Below, one piece after another: positions 24,429 to 33,375 of a stretch of 64,000 bases of DNA (positions are counted from its first letter, which is position 1; each line of letters begins with the position of its first letter). The stretch is from Clostridium estertheticum subsp. estertheticum. Lineage in GTDB: Bacteria; Bacillota; Clostridia; Clostridiales; Clostridiaceae. Under the pieces are notes generated by a model. It did not search any database. It was not told the origin of the DNA and saw only the letters and a program-made list of their open reading frames with translations. The position numbers and the translations under genes are program-made. Location: positions 3,897,001 through 3,961,000 of the forward strand of contig NZ_CP015756.1 of the NCBI RefSeq assembly GCF_001877035.1, in the 5' to 3' direction.

Positions 24429-25331
24429 ATGAAAATCGATATAAGCGAAAAATGGCTTCCTGTCTACGAAGCGTTAGATAGTTCTGTACGAATTAAGATT
24501 ATTAATCTTCTTTCCGAACTACCCTTAAATATAAAAGAAATTGCTAGCAAACTAGAACTTAGCAGTGCAATTATTACTATGCACATTAATAAATTAGAAA
24601 AAGCTGGAATCGTTAAAGGTGAACGTACCAAAAGTAAGGGTGGCGTCCAGAAAATATGCTCTTTACTTTTAGATGGTATAATAATAGATTTTCCGAGAAA
24701 AACCCAGAAGCGATTAAACCATCATGAATATATCGTTCTGGTAGGTCAATATACTGATTTTGAAATCACACCAACATGTGGTCTTGCAACTACTGAAAAA
24801 ATTATAGGTTATTTTGATGATACAAGATCTTTTTTAGATTCACAAAGAGTAGCTGCAAAAATTCTATGGTTTACTCAGGGTTTTGTTGAATATAAATTGC
24901 CTAATTATCTCTTAACAACGCAAAATCCTAGTGAACTTGAAATATCTATGGAAATTGGCTCAGAAGCACCCGGTGCAAACAAAAATTGGCCATCTGATAT
25001 CTCTTTTGTAATGAACGGAATTAAAATTGGAGAGTGGACTAGTCCTGGCGACTTCGCTGATGTAAAAGGAAAATATACTCCAAACTGGTGGAACAGCGAT
25101 ATAAATCAATACGGGATGCTAAAAATCATTAAAATAAATGATAAAGGTTCTTTTATTGATGGAGAAAAAATTTCAGATATTAAATTATCTGATATAAATA
25201 TTAGGAGCAAACAATGGAAATTAAGATTAGAAGTGGCAGCAGATGCTAAGCATATAGGCGGTCTAACGGTTTTTGGAAGTGGTTTTGGGAACTACGATCA
25301 AGATTTAATCTTTAGACTATATTATACATAA
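24429..25331 (+). CDS. ArsR-type winged-helix regulator with unknown C-terminal domain (copy 2)
   Basis: About 300 residues, paralog of the gene before it along its whole length: winged helix first (YEALDSSVRIKIINLLSE, then LELSSAIITMHINKLEKAG), then the same unrecognised domain (PTCGLAT, ISMEIGSEAPG, WPSDI, WTSPGDFADVKG, NQYGMLKI, GGLTVFGSGFGNY). Recognition helices differ between the copies (SNGAITMHIRK versus SSAIITMHINK), so they may bind different DNA. I use ATG 24429 with AAAGGA before it; the GTG at 24414 lies upstream of that site. It has its own promoter with the ATTAAYA-N12-TRTTAAT repeat, implying autoregulation and control of the arabinose genes. Ends in a hairpin. Confidence 0.8.
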   Translation: MKIDISEKWLPVYEALDSSVRIKIINLLSELPLNIKEIASKLELSSAIITMHINKLEKAGIVKGERTKSKGGVQKICSLLLDGIIIDFPRKTQKRLNHHEYIVLVGQYTDFEITPTCGLATTEKIIGYFDDTRSFLDSQRVAAKILWFTQGFVEYKLPNYLLTTQNPSELEISMEIGSEAPGANKNWPSDISFVMNGIKIGEWTSPGDFADVKGKYTPNWWNSDINQYGMLKIIKINDKGSFIDGEKISDIKLSDINIRSKQWKLRLEVAADAKHIGGLTVFGSGFGNYDQDLIFRLYYT

Positions 25332-25338
25332 TAAAACA

Positions 25339-25361
25339 GGAATGAAGTGAAACTTCATTCC
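25339..25361. terminator. Shared terminator of the second regulator and the cysteine-rich gene
   Basis: GGAATGAAGT pairs with ACTTCATTCC around a three-base loop, followed on the plus strand by CATTTTGATTTTT. The stem overlaps the last codons of the convergent gene at 25355. Confidence 0.7.
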
Positions 25362-25612
25362 CATTTTGATTTTTGAGGATAAGGGCAGCTAGATTCCATT
25401 AATTTCGCCTTTATTTGTACAATACAACCACACTGAAGGCATGTTGTACCATATTCTAGATAATTGCAATTAAAGCAAATATGCAAACGTTTTTCATAAG
25501 TTTCCTGATCAATAAGCTTAAATTGATTGCCACTTACAATTATATTTAACATATCATCAATATCATTTTCAGAAACTCTCACACTCGCGGAGCAAGCTTT
25601 ACATTTTATCAT
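25355..25612 (-). CDS. Small cysteine-rich zinc-ribbon-like protein (DUF6171-like)
   Basis: Only 85 residues with eight cysteines placed as CKAC near the start, then CFNC, TTCLQCGC and SSCPYP near the end, which would suit one or two zinc ribbons. The C-terminal half resembles the uncharacterised DUF6171 family by memory; no function is established. It starts four bases after the stop of the GH51 gene and is surely co-transcribed with it, but the family occurs in other contexts, so the link to arabinose use may be accidental. Cytoplasmic. Confidence 0.75.
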   Translation of the reverse strand: MIKCKACSASVRVSENDIDDMLNIIVSGNQFKLIDQETYEKRLHICFNCNYLEYGTTCLQCGCIVQIKAKLMESSCPYPQKSKWE

Positions 25613-25616
25613 CTTA

Positions 25617-27107
25617 TTACTCTACATTAAGTACAACAACTGACATTTTAGGCATAACTATTGAAAGTTTATTATTTTGAATTGTAAACGCCTTGAATTC
25701 TTTTGGAACAACTTTATTTGGATCTGTAAAGCTGTTGTATGCATTCATTTCATCAGCTGCAAGTATGGTTCCAGATACTTTTGAGTAGACTAGTCCTCTT
25801 AATTCAGTAGTCACTTCAATTTCATCATTAGGGCTTAAATTGCATAAAGATACATGGGTGATTCCCTTGTCGTCAATTGAAGCTGACACATTTAACTCAG
25901 GCAAAGATTTATCCCCATTCACATAATCTTCGCATTCTAGTGATGTAGACAAAAGCTCAGCATCTTGATGTACCTTGTACATTTTAAATATATGGTATGT
26001 TGGCGTTAATACTATTTTATCCCCCTGCGTTAATATCATAGCTTGTAGAACATTTACCATTTGAGCAATATTTGCCATCTGCACTCTATCGCAATGGTTA
26101 TTAAATATATTAAGACCAACTCCTGCAACTAGAGCATCTCTTAAGGTGTTTTGTTGATAAAGGAAGCCAGGATTTGTACCAGGTTCCACATTAAACCAAG
26201 TTCCCCATTCATCTACTATTAATCCTACACGTTTGTCTGGATCGTATTTATCCATAATAGTACTGTGTTTAATTATAAGTTCTTCCATATATAATATTTT
26301 TTCCATAGTTTTAAACCATAATGTCTCATCAAATACTGTTGCGAAGCCCTTATTATCGAAACCGAAAGGCATTGTATAATAATGGAGACTCAATCCATCC
26401 ATAAGACTAGAAGATTCTCTCATCAATACTTCTGTCCAATTATAATCACTAGCATTGGGACCACCAGCTATTTTAAAAAGCTTATTTCCCTGATAATTTC
26501 TTGCGTAGGTAGAATATCTCCTGTATAGATCTGAATAATATTCTGGTCTCATATTTCCACCGCAGCCCCAATTCTCATTACCAACACCGAAGTATTTTAG
26601 TTTCCAAGGTTTTTCGTGTCCATTTGCCGCTCTAAGCTCTGCCATTGGTGACACACCATCAAATGTCATATATTCCACCCATTCACTCATTTCTTGAACA
26701 GTGCCACTTCCAACATTTCCACAAATATAAGGCTCTGTTTCAAGTTGCTCACATAGCTCAAAAAATTCATGGGTTCCAAAATTGTTGTTTTCAACTACAC
26801 CACCCCAATGAGTATTAATCATTTTAGGACGACACTCAGGTTTACCTATGCCATTCTTCCAATGATACTCATCAGCAAAACATCCACCTGGCCATCTTAA
26901 TACGGGTATTTTAAGTTCTTTTAAAGCCTGGACTACATCATTACGAATTCCATTTGTATTTTGAATAGGTGAATCTTTTCCAACCCAAAGTCCCTCATAT
27001 ATGCATCTACCTAAGTGCTCGGAGAACTGACCATAAATATTCTTGTTAATTTTACCCTTCTTAACATCAGCATTAATAATGATTTTAGCCTTTTTTAAAT
27101 TGGCCAT
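25617..27107 (-). CDS. abfA: Alpha-L-arabinofuranosidase, GH51
   Basis: A 496-residue intracellular enzyme that removes alpha-L-arabinofuranosyl groups from arabino- and arabinoxylo-oligosaccharides. The family signatures are complete: [16 protein letters not shown] at the start, RWPGGCFAD, acid/base Glu178 in GVGNENWG, nucleophile Glu300 in LIVDEWG, and SLCNLSP in the C-terminal sandwich. No signal peptide. The ATG follows GGAGGG. It is the first gene of a two-gene unit with the cysteine-rich protein and has a near-consensus promoter with an ATTAATA-N12-TATTAAT operator. Confidence 0.96.
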   Translation of the reverse strand: MANLKKAKIIINADVKKGKINKNIYGQFSEHLGRCIYEGLWVGKDSPIQNTNGIRNDVVQALKELKIPVLRWPGGCFADEYHWKNGIGKPECRPKMINTHWGGVVENNNFGTHEFFELCEQLETEPYICGNVGSGTVQEMSEWVEYMTFDGVSPMAELRAANGHEKPWKLKYFGVGNENWGCGGNMRPEYYSDLYRRYSTYARNYQGNKLFKIAGGPNASDYNWTEVLMRESSSLMDGLSLHYYTMPFGFDNKGFATVFDETLWFKTMEKILYMEELIIKHSTIMDKYDPDKRVGLIVDEWGTWFNVEPGTNPGFLYQQNTLRDALVAGVGLNIFNNHCDRVQMANIAQMVNVLQAMILTQGDKIVLTPTYHIFKMYKVHQDAELLSTSLECEDYVNGDKSLPELNVSASIDDKGITHVSLCNLSPNDEIEVTTELRGLVYSKVSGTILAADEMNAYNSFTDPNKVVPKEFKAFTIQNNKLSIVMPKMSVVVLNVE

Positions 27108-27139
27108 TATTACACCCTCCTTTAGTGATTAATAATAAG

Positions 27140-27197
27140 ATTAATATATTAACATTAGTATTAATTGTATTATAAGTTCTTTTGTATATAAGGTCAA
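27140..27197 (-). promoter_or_regulatory. abfA promoter with shared operator
   Basis: On the minus strand TTGACC (27192-27197), 17 bases, TATAAT (27169-27174). The repeat ATTAATA (27140-27146), 12 bp, TATTAAT (27159-27165) lies directly downstream over the transcription start. Its core also contains the 12-bp palindrome TTAATATATTAA (27141-27152). Confidence 0.78.
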
Positions 27198-27294
27198 CAA
27201 TAAAATACATATAAGTAAAATTATATTTTTTTGCACAAATAATGAAGACTAGTTTATAAAAATATGAAACATTTAATTAAAATTAAAAAAATTA

Positions 27295-27363
27295 TTGACT
27301 TTTAAAGTAAATAATACCATACTATAGTTATAAAACAATTAATATAAACATAAAACTATTAAT
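27295..27363 (+). promoter_or_regulatory. araN-like operon promoter with shared operator
   Basis: TTGACT (27295-27300) and TACTAT (27320-27325, a long spacer of 19) form a weak promoter. It is followed by ATTAATA (27338-27344), 12 bp, TATTAAT (27357-27363), identical in both arms and spacing to the abfA site. The leader then runs about 200 bases to the start codon. Confidence 0.65.
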
Positions 27364-27410
27364 ATATAATATTCTTGATTTTAAAATATATTAGTAGTTA
27401 ATTCGCTTTA

Positions 27411-27424
27411 TGATAACGTTTCCT
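27411..27424 (+). promoter_or_regulatory. Possible CcpA cre site
   Basis: TGATAACGTTTCCT matches the cre consensus TGWNANCGNTNWCA at 12 of 14 positions and lies about 90 bp inside the leader of the sugar-import operon, where roadblock-type catabolite repression is known. Confidence 0.45.
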
Positions 27425-27562
27425 AATTACTCTTAATGAAATTGAAATGTTATGAAAATTTCTATTTCCATTGCATTACAATATAAAATTATTCTTTATT
27501 AAAGGAGGAAATAGAAGGATCAATTTAAATGCTCTATTTAATACATTTAGGAGGGGGATTTT

Positions 27563-28891
27563 ATGAAAAAAAGAATTAGTCTTATGCTTATTTCACTGAT
27601 TACAGCTACAATGGTTTTAGGTGGTTGTGGTAGTAAATCTTCAACTGCAACAAATGGTCAAAGTACTAAATCCGGAGAAGTAACAAAATTAAATTTATGG
27701 ACATTTATTGGGTTACATTCTAATTTATACAATGATGCTGCTAAGAGTTGGAATAAAGCCCATCCAGATCAACCTATTGAGTTAAAAGTAACTACTTATC
27801 CTTATACTGATATGCATAACAAATTATTGGTCGCAGTTAAATCAGGAGTTGGAGCTCCAGATATTGCTGATATCGAGGTTGGTCAGTTTCCAAACTTTAC
27901 AAAAGGAACCCCACAATTAGCAGATTTAAGTGATATTGTAGCCCCTGAGAAAGCTAATTTTATACAATCACGTTTAGATTTATATAGCAAAGGCGGAAAA
28001 GTGTACGGTTTACCTACACATGTAGGAACTACTGTTGCTTTCTACAATAAGGAACTTTTTAAAAAAGCAGGTGTTGCTTATACAAAAATCAAAACATGGG
28101 ATGACTATACAGCTGCTGGTAAAATTATAAAAGCAAAAACAGGAAAATACATGGGATATCTTTCACAGACTGCAAATTGGGAGTTTAGCTTAATGGTGGG
28201 ACAACAGGGTTCAGATGTCTTTGATAAAAGTGGAAACGTCACTTTGGATAATCCAGTAGCAGTAAAGTCACTACAACTACTTCATGATATGGTATTTACA
28301 GATAAAATTGCTGCAATATCTCCTGGTGGACAACCTGATACTGAAGAAGGTTATGGAGCTTTTAATAAAGGTGGAGCTGCTTCGGTTATAATGCCATTCT
28401 GGTATACAAGTAGATTTTTAGCTAATATGCCTGATCTAAAAGGTAAAATAGCAATACAAGCACCTCCAGTATTTGCAACTGGAAATAAAAATCTATCTGT
28501 TGGATTAGGTGGAACAGGAACAGCAGTACCAGTTCAAGGTAAAAATGTTGAACTTGCAAAGAAGTTTTTGTTCTTCGCAAAAGGAACTGAAAAAGCTAGT
28601 GAGAACATTTGGAATCTAGAAGGTTTTGATCCACCTAGATGGGATTCATGGAAGAAAATAAGTGCAAATATTGGTGATACCAAGTTTACACAGTATTTCT
28701 CAAATGGTAAAGATGCCTTTAATGTTCTTTTACCATTAAAAGATTCAATAGCTACTCCAGTAAGTATTGAAAAAAGCCCTAATGCTGGAACCCTATTAGA
28801 TACTCAAGTATTATTTAAAGTATTAAAACAAAATTCAGCTACGCCACAGGCCGCTTTAAAAGCAGCAGCAGATGAGCTACGTAAAAAATAA
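27563..28891 (+). CDS. Sugar ABC transporter solute-binding lipoprotein, AraN-like
   Basis: A 442-residue family 1 solute-binding lipoprotein. Signal peptide with lipobox VLGGC (Cys22 lipidated), then a Ser/Thr linker, then the mature domain starting KLNLWTFIGLH. DIADIEVGQFPNF and YGLPTHVGTTVAFYNKELF are typical of AraN/MsmE-type oligosaccharide binders. It would capture arabinan- or arabinoxylan-derived oligosaccharides at the cell surface. No ATPase gene is in the operon, as usual for this class, which shares a general MsmX-like ATPase. GGAGGGGG precedes the ATG. A hairpin follows the gene, which would allow more binding protein than permease. Confidence 0.9.
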   Translation: MKKRISLMLISLITATMVLGGCGSKSSTATNGQSTKSGEVTKLNLWTFIGLHSNLYNDAAKSWNKAHPDQPIELKVTTYPYTDMHNKLLVAVKSGVGAPDIADIEVGQFPNFTKGTPQLADLSDIVAPEKANFIQSRLDLYSKGGKVYGLPTHVGTTVAFYNKELFKKAGVAYTKIKTWDDYTAAGKIIKAKTGKYMGYLSQTANWEFSLMVGQQGSDVFDKSGNVTLDNPVAVKSLQLLHDMVFTDKIAAISPGGQPDTEEGYGAFNKGGAASVIMPFWYTSRFLANMPDLKGKIAIQAPPVFATGNKNLSVGLGGTGTAVPVQGKNVELAKKFLFFAKGTEKASENIWNLEGFDPPRWDSWKKISANIGDTKFTQYFSNGKDAFNVLLPLKDSIATPVSIEKSPNAGTLLDTQVLFKVLKQNSATPQAALKAAADELRKK

Positions 28892-28929
28892 AAAAACTGC
28901 TGCAAATAAAATTAGTCACCTATAAATTA

Positions 28930-28967
28930 TTAGAGATGCAATTGTTTATGTGATTTGCATCTCCTAA
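28930..28967 (+). terminator. Intercistronic hairpin after the binding-protein gene
   Basis: TTAGAGATGCAA pairs with TTGCATCTCCTAA (one bulge) between the binding-protein and permease genes. There is no long U tract, so it more likely stabilises the upstream message or causes partial termination. Confidence 0.6.
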
Positions 28968-28991
28968 TATTTAAATTGGAGGGGAATCTAC

Positions 28992-29903
28992 TTGGAAAAA
29001 AAGCAAAACATGATTGTTAATAAGTTTTTATATTCTTCAAAGTATGCTCCATATGTTTTTGTGTTACCTTTTATTCTTTCATTTTTCATATTCTTTTTTT
29101 ATCCAATAATAAGCACATGCATTATGAGTTTTCAAGATGTTGTTGGTGTTGGTCAAAATAAGTTTATTGGTTTAAAAAACTATAAAGATTTACTTAATGT
29201 TCATTTCTATACTGCTGTTTGGAATAGTGTACGATATTGTTTTTGGACTTTATTACTTTTGATACCCATACCTATAGTTTTAGCCGTGTTTTTGAATTCA
29301 AAAGCATTAGTAGCTAAAAAGTTTTTTAGAGCTACCATTTTCATGCCCGCTATCACCTCAGTTGTTGTTGCAGGTATTGTTTTTAGATTAATTTTTGGAG
29401 AAACTCCAGGTGCACCACTAAATACAATTTTAGGCGTTTTTGGTATAAATCCAATAGAATGGCTACGTAATGAAAATACGGCAATGCCTTTATTAGTATT
29501 ACTCGCAATGTGGCGTTGGACCGGGATAAATATTATATATTTCTTATCTGGTTTACAAAATATACCTACAGAACTATATGAATCAGCCGAAATTGATGGT
29601 GCAAATGTTTTTAATAAATTTAGATATGTAACAGTACCTCTTTTAAAACCAATAATTATTTATGTTTTAACAATAAGTATCTACGGCGGATTATCAATGT
29701 TTACTGAAAGTTTTGTTTTTTGGCAGAATCATTCACAAAATGATTCTGGATTAACAATTGTAGGTTACTTGTATCAGCAAGGTTTTGAAAATGGCAATTT
29801 AGGCTTTGCTTCTGCTACTGGATTAGTATTACTTCTTATTGTAATAACTTTAAATTTATTCCAACTAAAATTTTTTGGAATATTTAAAAAGGAGGATGCA
29901 TAG
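28992..29903 (+). CDS. Sugar ABC transporter permease, AraP/MalF-like
   Basis: A 303-residue membrane permease with six segments (FVLPFILSFFIFFFYPII first). The cytoplasmic EAA loop reads ELYESAEIDGANVFNKFRYVTVPLLKP, the docking site for the ATPase. It starts with TTG after GGAGGGG and is followed two bases later by the second permease, so both are translated together. With its partner it forms the inner-membrane channel for the oligosaccharide delivered by the lipoprotein. The exact sugar is inferred from the neighbouring arabinofuranosidases. Confidence 0.9.
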   Translation: MEKKQNMIVNKFLYSSKYAPYVFVLPFILSFFIFFFYPIISTCIMSFQDVVGVGQNKFIGLKNYKDLLNVHFYTAVWNSVRYCFWTLLLLIPIPIVLAVFLNSKALVAKKFFRATIFMPAITSVVVAGIVFRLIFGETPGAPLNTILGVFGINPIEWLRNENTAMPLLVLLAMWRWTGINIIYFLSGLQNIPTELYESAEIDGANVFNKFRYVTVPLLKPIIIYVLTISIYGGLSMFTESFVFWQNHSQNDSGLTIVGYLYQQGFENGNLGFASATGLVLLLIVITLNLFQLKFFGIFKKEDA

Positions 29904-29905
29904 TC

Positions 29906-30799
29906 ATGTCAAAAACTGAAAGTGTACTTATAACAAAACCTAAAAATGTAAAAGCAAAATCTAAAGTAAAATATTCTCATAAAGGATTTTTAATGGTTAT
30001 TCTTTTTATCATTATAGCCATTTTCGCATTACTCCCTTTTTATGCAATGCTACTGGCTTCATTTAAACCTGCTACAGAGTTATTTCGTTATGGCTTAAAT
30101 TTAAAATTAGACTTTAGTATTATGAGTATAAAGAATTATATTCCTTTATTTACTGACGGCAGTATTTTATTTTTAACATGGTTTAAAAATAGTGTACTAA
30201 TCACTTTAATAAGTACAGTATTCTCGCTGTTATTCTCTTCTATGGTAGGTTATGCAATCGCAGTATATGATTTTAAATTTAAAAATACAATATTTGTATT
30301 AATATTGTTTATGATGATGATCCCTGTGGAAATTTTGATACTTCCATTATATAAATTAACGGTTACACTTCATATTATAAATACCTATAGTGGAATAATA
30401 CTACCTTTCCTAGTCTCAGCTTCTTCGATATTCTTTTTCAGGCAGTTTGCTTCAGGAATACCAAAGGACTTTATGGATGCTGCTAGAATTGATGGGTGTA
30501 CTGAATATGGGATATTTTTTAGAATTATGATACCTTTAATGAAACCAGCTTTTGGTGCCATGACAATCTTATCAGCCTTGTCAAGTTGGAATGGTTTTAT
30601 ATGGCCTTTAATTCAAATGAGAACAGATGATATGTTTACACTTCCTGTAGGCTTAATGTCATTAATGACACCTTATGGGAATAACTATAGTGCTGTATTA
30701 TCTGGATCTGTATTATCGGTATTACCAATTATAATTATATTTTTACTCTTTCAGGATTCTTTCATTGAAGGATTAACTGCTGGCGGAGTAAAAGGTTAG
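29906..30799 (+). CDS. Sugar ABC transporter permease, AraQ/MalG-like
   Basis: A 297-residue permease with six membrane segments and the EAA loop DFMDAARIDGCTEYGIFFRI followed by MIPLMKP. The N-terminus (about 30 residues) is basic and cytoplasmic. It ends in LTAGGVKG, a conserved C-terminal end of MalG-type permeases. AAGGAGG lies in the end of the previous gene, before its ATG. It completes the AraNPQ-like importer and is followed 30 bases later by a GH43 enzyme gene in the same operon. Confidence 0.9.
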   Translation: MSKTESVLITKPKNVKAKSKVKYSHKGFLMVILFIIIAIFALLPFYAMLLASFKPATELFRYGLNLKLDFSIMSIKNYIPLFTDGSILFLTWFKNSVLITLISTVFSLLFSSMVGYAIAVYDFKFKNTIFVLILFMMMIPVEILILPLYKLTVTLHIINTYSGIILPFLVSASSIFFFRQFASGIPKDFMDAARIDGCTEYGIFFRIMIPLMKPAFGAMTILSALSSWNGFIWPLIQMRTDDMFTLPVGLMSLMTPYGNNYSAVLSGSVLSVLPIIIIFLLFQDSFIEGLTAGGVKG

Positions 30800-30829
30800 A
30801 TAAATCTATTTTAAATCGAGGAGAATATT

Positions 30830-31792
30830 ATGTCAATAAGTCAAGAATATAAAAATCCAATAGTACGACAAGCAGCTGATCCATTTGTATATAAACACTC
30901 TGATGGATATTACTATTTCACAGCATCCGTTCCTGAATATGACAGAATCGAAATAAGAAGAGCTAAGACCATTGAGCAATTAGGCTCAATATTGCCTACT
31001 GTAGTTTGGCGCAAACATATGGATGGGGAAATGAGCGCATATATATGGGCACCAGAAATACACTTTATAGATGATAAATGGTATATATACTTTGCAGCAG
31101 CAAAAGTTAATGATCCTAAAAAGGACATGTTTGATCATAGAATATATGTACTTGAAAACTTGTCACCTAACCCACTAGAAGGACATTGGTTAGAAAAAGG
31201 GCAACTTAAGACTAATTATGAATCATTTGCTTTAGATGCTACAACCTTTCAACATAACGGAGTAAGATATCTGGTTTGGCCTCAAAATGATCCTAATATA
31301 AAAGGAAACTCTAATTTATATATTGCAAAGTTAAGCAATCCATGGACTATTAGTGGTAAACAGGTAATGATTTCAAAACCTGAATATCCATGGGAATGCA
31401 TAGGTTTTTCTGTAAACGAAGGACCAGCAGTAATCAAGAAAAATGGGAAGATATTTATTAGCTACTCCGCAAGTGCTACAGACTATAATTATTGTATTGG
31501 CCTTTTAACTGCAGACGATACAAATGACTTGTTAAACCCATTGTCTTGGAGTAAATCATCAGTTCCAGTATTTACTACAAGTTATGAAAATAATCAGTAT
31601 GGACCAGGTCATAATAGTTTCACTGTTTCAGAGGATAATCAAACAGATATTCTGATTTATCATGCTAGAAATTATAAGGAAATAGACGGGAATTCTCTTG
31701 ATGATCCTAACCGACATGCAAGAGCACAGAAACTAACCTGGAATGATGATGGAACTCCTCATTTTGGTAGACCAGTAGCAGATTTTAACTGA
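30830..31792 (+). CDS. GH43 glycosidase, probable alpha-L-arabinofuranosidase
   Basis: A single-domain GH43 propeller of 320 residues without a signal peptide. Catalytic features: base Asp17 in RQAADPFVY, pKa-modulating Asp in FALDATTF, acid Glu in SVNEGPAVI. YIWAPEIHFI is also diagnostic. The sequence type (RPVADFN at the end, DPNRHARAQKLTWN) is that of cytoplasmic exo-acting arabinofuranosidases rather than secreted endo-arabinanases. Last gene of the importer operon; it would process the imported oligosaccharides. Clear terminator follows. The substrate within GH43 is uncertain. Confidence 0.88.
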   Translation: MSISQEYKNPIVRQAADPFVYKHSDGYYYFTASVPEYDRIEIRRAKTIEQLGSILPTVVWRKHMDGEMSAYIWAPEIHFIDDKWYIYFAAAKVNDPKKDMFDHRIYVLENLSPNPLEGHWLEKGQLKTNYESFALDATTFQHNGVRYLVWPQNDPNIKGNSNLYIAKLSNPWTISGKQVMISKPEYPWECIGFSVNEGPAVIKKNGKIFISYSASATDYNYCIGLLTADDTNDLLNPLSWSKSSVPVFTTSYENNQYGPGHNSFTVSEDNQTDILIYHARNYKEIDGNSLDDPNRHARAQKLTWNDDGTPHFGRPVADFN

Positions 31793-31814
31793 TCGAATTA
31801 GTTCCATTACTGCT

Positions 31815-31846
31815 AAAAACTTCAGAGAGAAATCTCTGAAGTTTTT
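31815..31846 (+). terminator. Terminator of the sugar-import operon
   Basis: AAAAACTTCAGAGA and TCTCTGAAGTTTTT form a perfect 14-bp stem with a four-base loop and T-rich tail. Confidence 0.9.
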
Positions 31847-31921
31847 ATTATGTTGGATAATTTTATTTGTATATACTAATAACCTTTAGTTAAATAACAA
31901 ATCAATATTTACTCAATATTC

Positions 31922-33298
31922 TTAAACGTGTAGCATTCTTCTTTTCTCCAACTCTTTACTAATTTGAGCCTCACCTTTTTCATATTTTCCGTAAAATATC
32001 ATAGGTATAGTAGCTAGGACAAATAGCATGGCAGGAACCCATATAAAACTAAACTGAATTCCAAATAAAGAAGAGGTTGATTGAACTTTATTCGCTACAT
32101 ATCCAAAAGAAGACATGATTTGTGCTGGGATAAATCCGCCGATACCACTACCAGCCTTAATACAAAATGCACTACCTATTGAGGACAAGAAACCACTAGC
32201 TCTTATTCCTGTTTTCCATTCTCCAAAATCTACAGTATCTGCAAGCATTGCGAAAGGCATAGAACATGCTACTCCAGATCCTATAGAACCGATTACATAG
32301 AATGTAATAACAGCACTTACGTTATGGGATGCAACCATCAGTAATATATTAGCAATAGCGGCCACTAAAAGAGCACCAATCATTACAGATCTTTTGTTTG
32401 ATAGCTTAACCATAAAAGGTATAAGTATCATACCTGCGACTGTTAATACGGACAAAGACCCAACTATAGAAACTAAGTATTTCATATGTAGATTATACTC
32501 AAAATAATATATTAATGAGGATGATCTTACATTATTACCAATCCAGAAAATTAAATTAGCAGTAACTAGTAGAATCCAAGGCCAGTTCCCTTTTGCAGCA
32601 CTTATACTTTTTTTAATAGGAATTGATTTTAATTCACTGACATGGTTTTCTCTTAAGTTAACAAAAGCTGTTAAAAACATTATTATAGCGACTATACCAA
32701 AGATTCCAAGGGTTAACGAAAATCCTTTTTTGTCATTGCCAGCGCCTAAAATCGCTACTAATGGTAAAACAAGATTAGTAAAAAGAACGCCTATATTTCC
32801 TCCAACCATTCTATACGAATTTAAAACCACCCTTTCTTCTGAGCTTCTAGATAAATTAGGCAATATAGCCGTTATTGGAGCACTAATACCTGTATAACAA
32901 ACACCTGCAAGAATATATGTTACTACTGCATATACTATTTTCCATGTACCAGCTAAATTAGGAGTAGTAAAAGTAAGCCAAGTAAAAAATGCAAAAGGAA
33001 CGCATAACCATAGGAAATATGGTCTACTCTGTCCCCACTTTGTGTGTGTATGATCTATTAAAAATCCCCATACAGGAGCATCAACAGCATCAACTAATCT
33101 AGTTGCTAAAAGTAATGTCCCCGCAACAGCAATACTTAATCCAAATACATCTGTAAAGAAATATAATAAGTAAGTACTTATTACTACATATAACAAGTTA
33201 CCTCCGCAATCAGTTAGTGCGTAACTAAGCCTTTGATAAAAAGGTAATCTATTAGTTTTTTTAGGTAATGGTTTACTTTTTTCAATATTAACATTCAT
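31922..33298 (-). CDS. GPH family sugar:cation symporter
   Basis: A 458-residue protein with twelve membrane segments, of the glycoside-pentoside-hexuronide family (XynB/YicJ-like). The early motif LSYALTDCGGNLLYVVIST is followed by RLVDAVDAPVWGFLIDHT, the Asp-rich cation site. Later come RMVGGNIGVL and MPFAMLADTVDFGEWKTG. It couples sugar uptake to Na+ or H+. It follows the GH127 gene by 77 bases on the same strand, so the likely cargo is the substrate of that enzyme, a beta-L-arabinofuranosyl oligosaccharide. ATG with GGGGGGA upstream. Confidence 0.9.
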   Translation of the reverse strand: MNVNIEKSKPLPKKTNRLPFYQRLSYALTDCGGNLLYVVISTYLLYFFTDVFGLSIAVAGTLLLATRLVDAVDAPVWGFLIDHTHTKWGQSRPYFLWLCVPFAFFTWLTFTTPNLAGTWKIVYAVVTYILAGVCYTGISAPITAILPNLSRSSEERVVLNSYRMVGGNIGVLFTNLVLPLVAILGAGNDKKGFSLTLGIFGIVAIIMFLTAFVNLRENHVSELKSIPIKKSISAAKGNWPWILLVTANLIFWIGNNVRSSSLIYYFEYNLHMKYLVSIVGSLSVLTVAGMILIPFMVKLSNKRSVMIGALLVAAIANILLMVASHNVSAVITFYVIGSIGSGVACSMPFAMLADTVDFGEWKTGIRASGFLSSIGSAFCIKAGSGIGGFIPAQIMSSFGYVANKVQSTSSLFGIQFSFIWVPAMLFVLATIPMIFYGKYEKGEAQISKELEKRRMLHV

Positions 33299-33375
33299 AA
33301 TGGTCCCCCCATTGCAATAGCTGTCATTATGATGGCAACTATTACATTTTATAATTTTATATAATTGTTAAAAAT

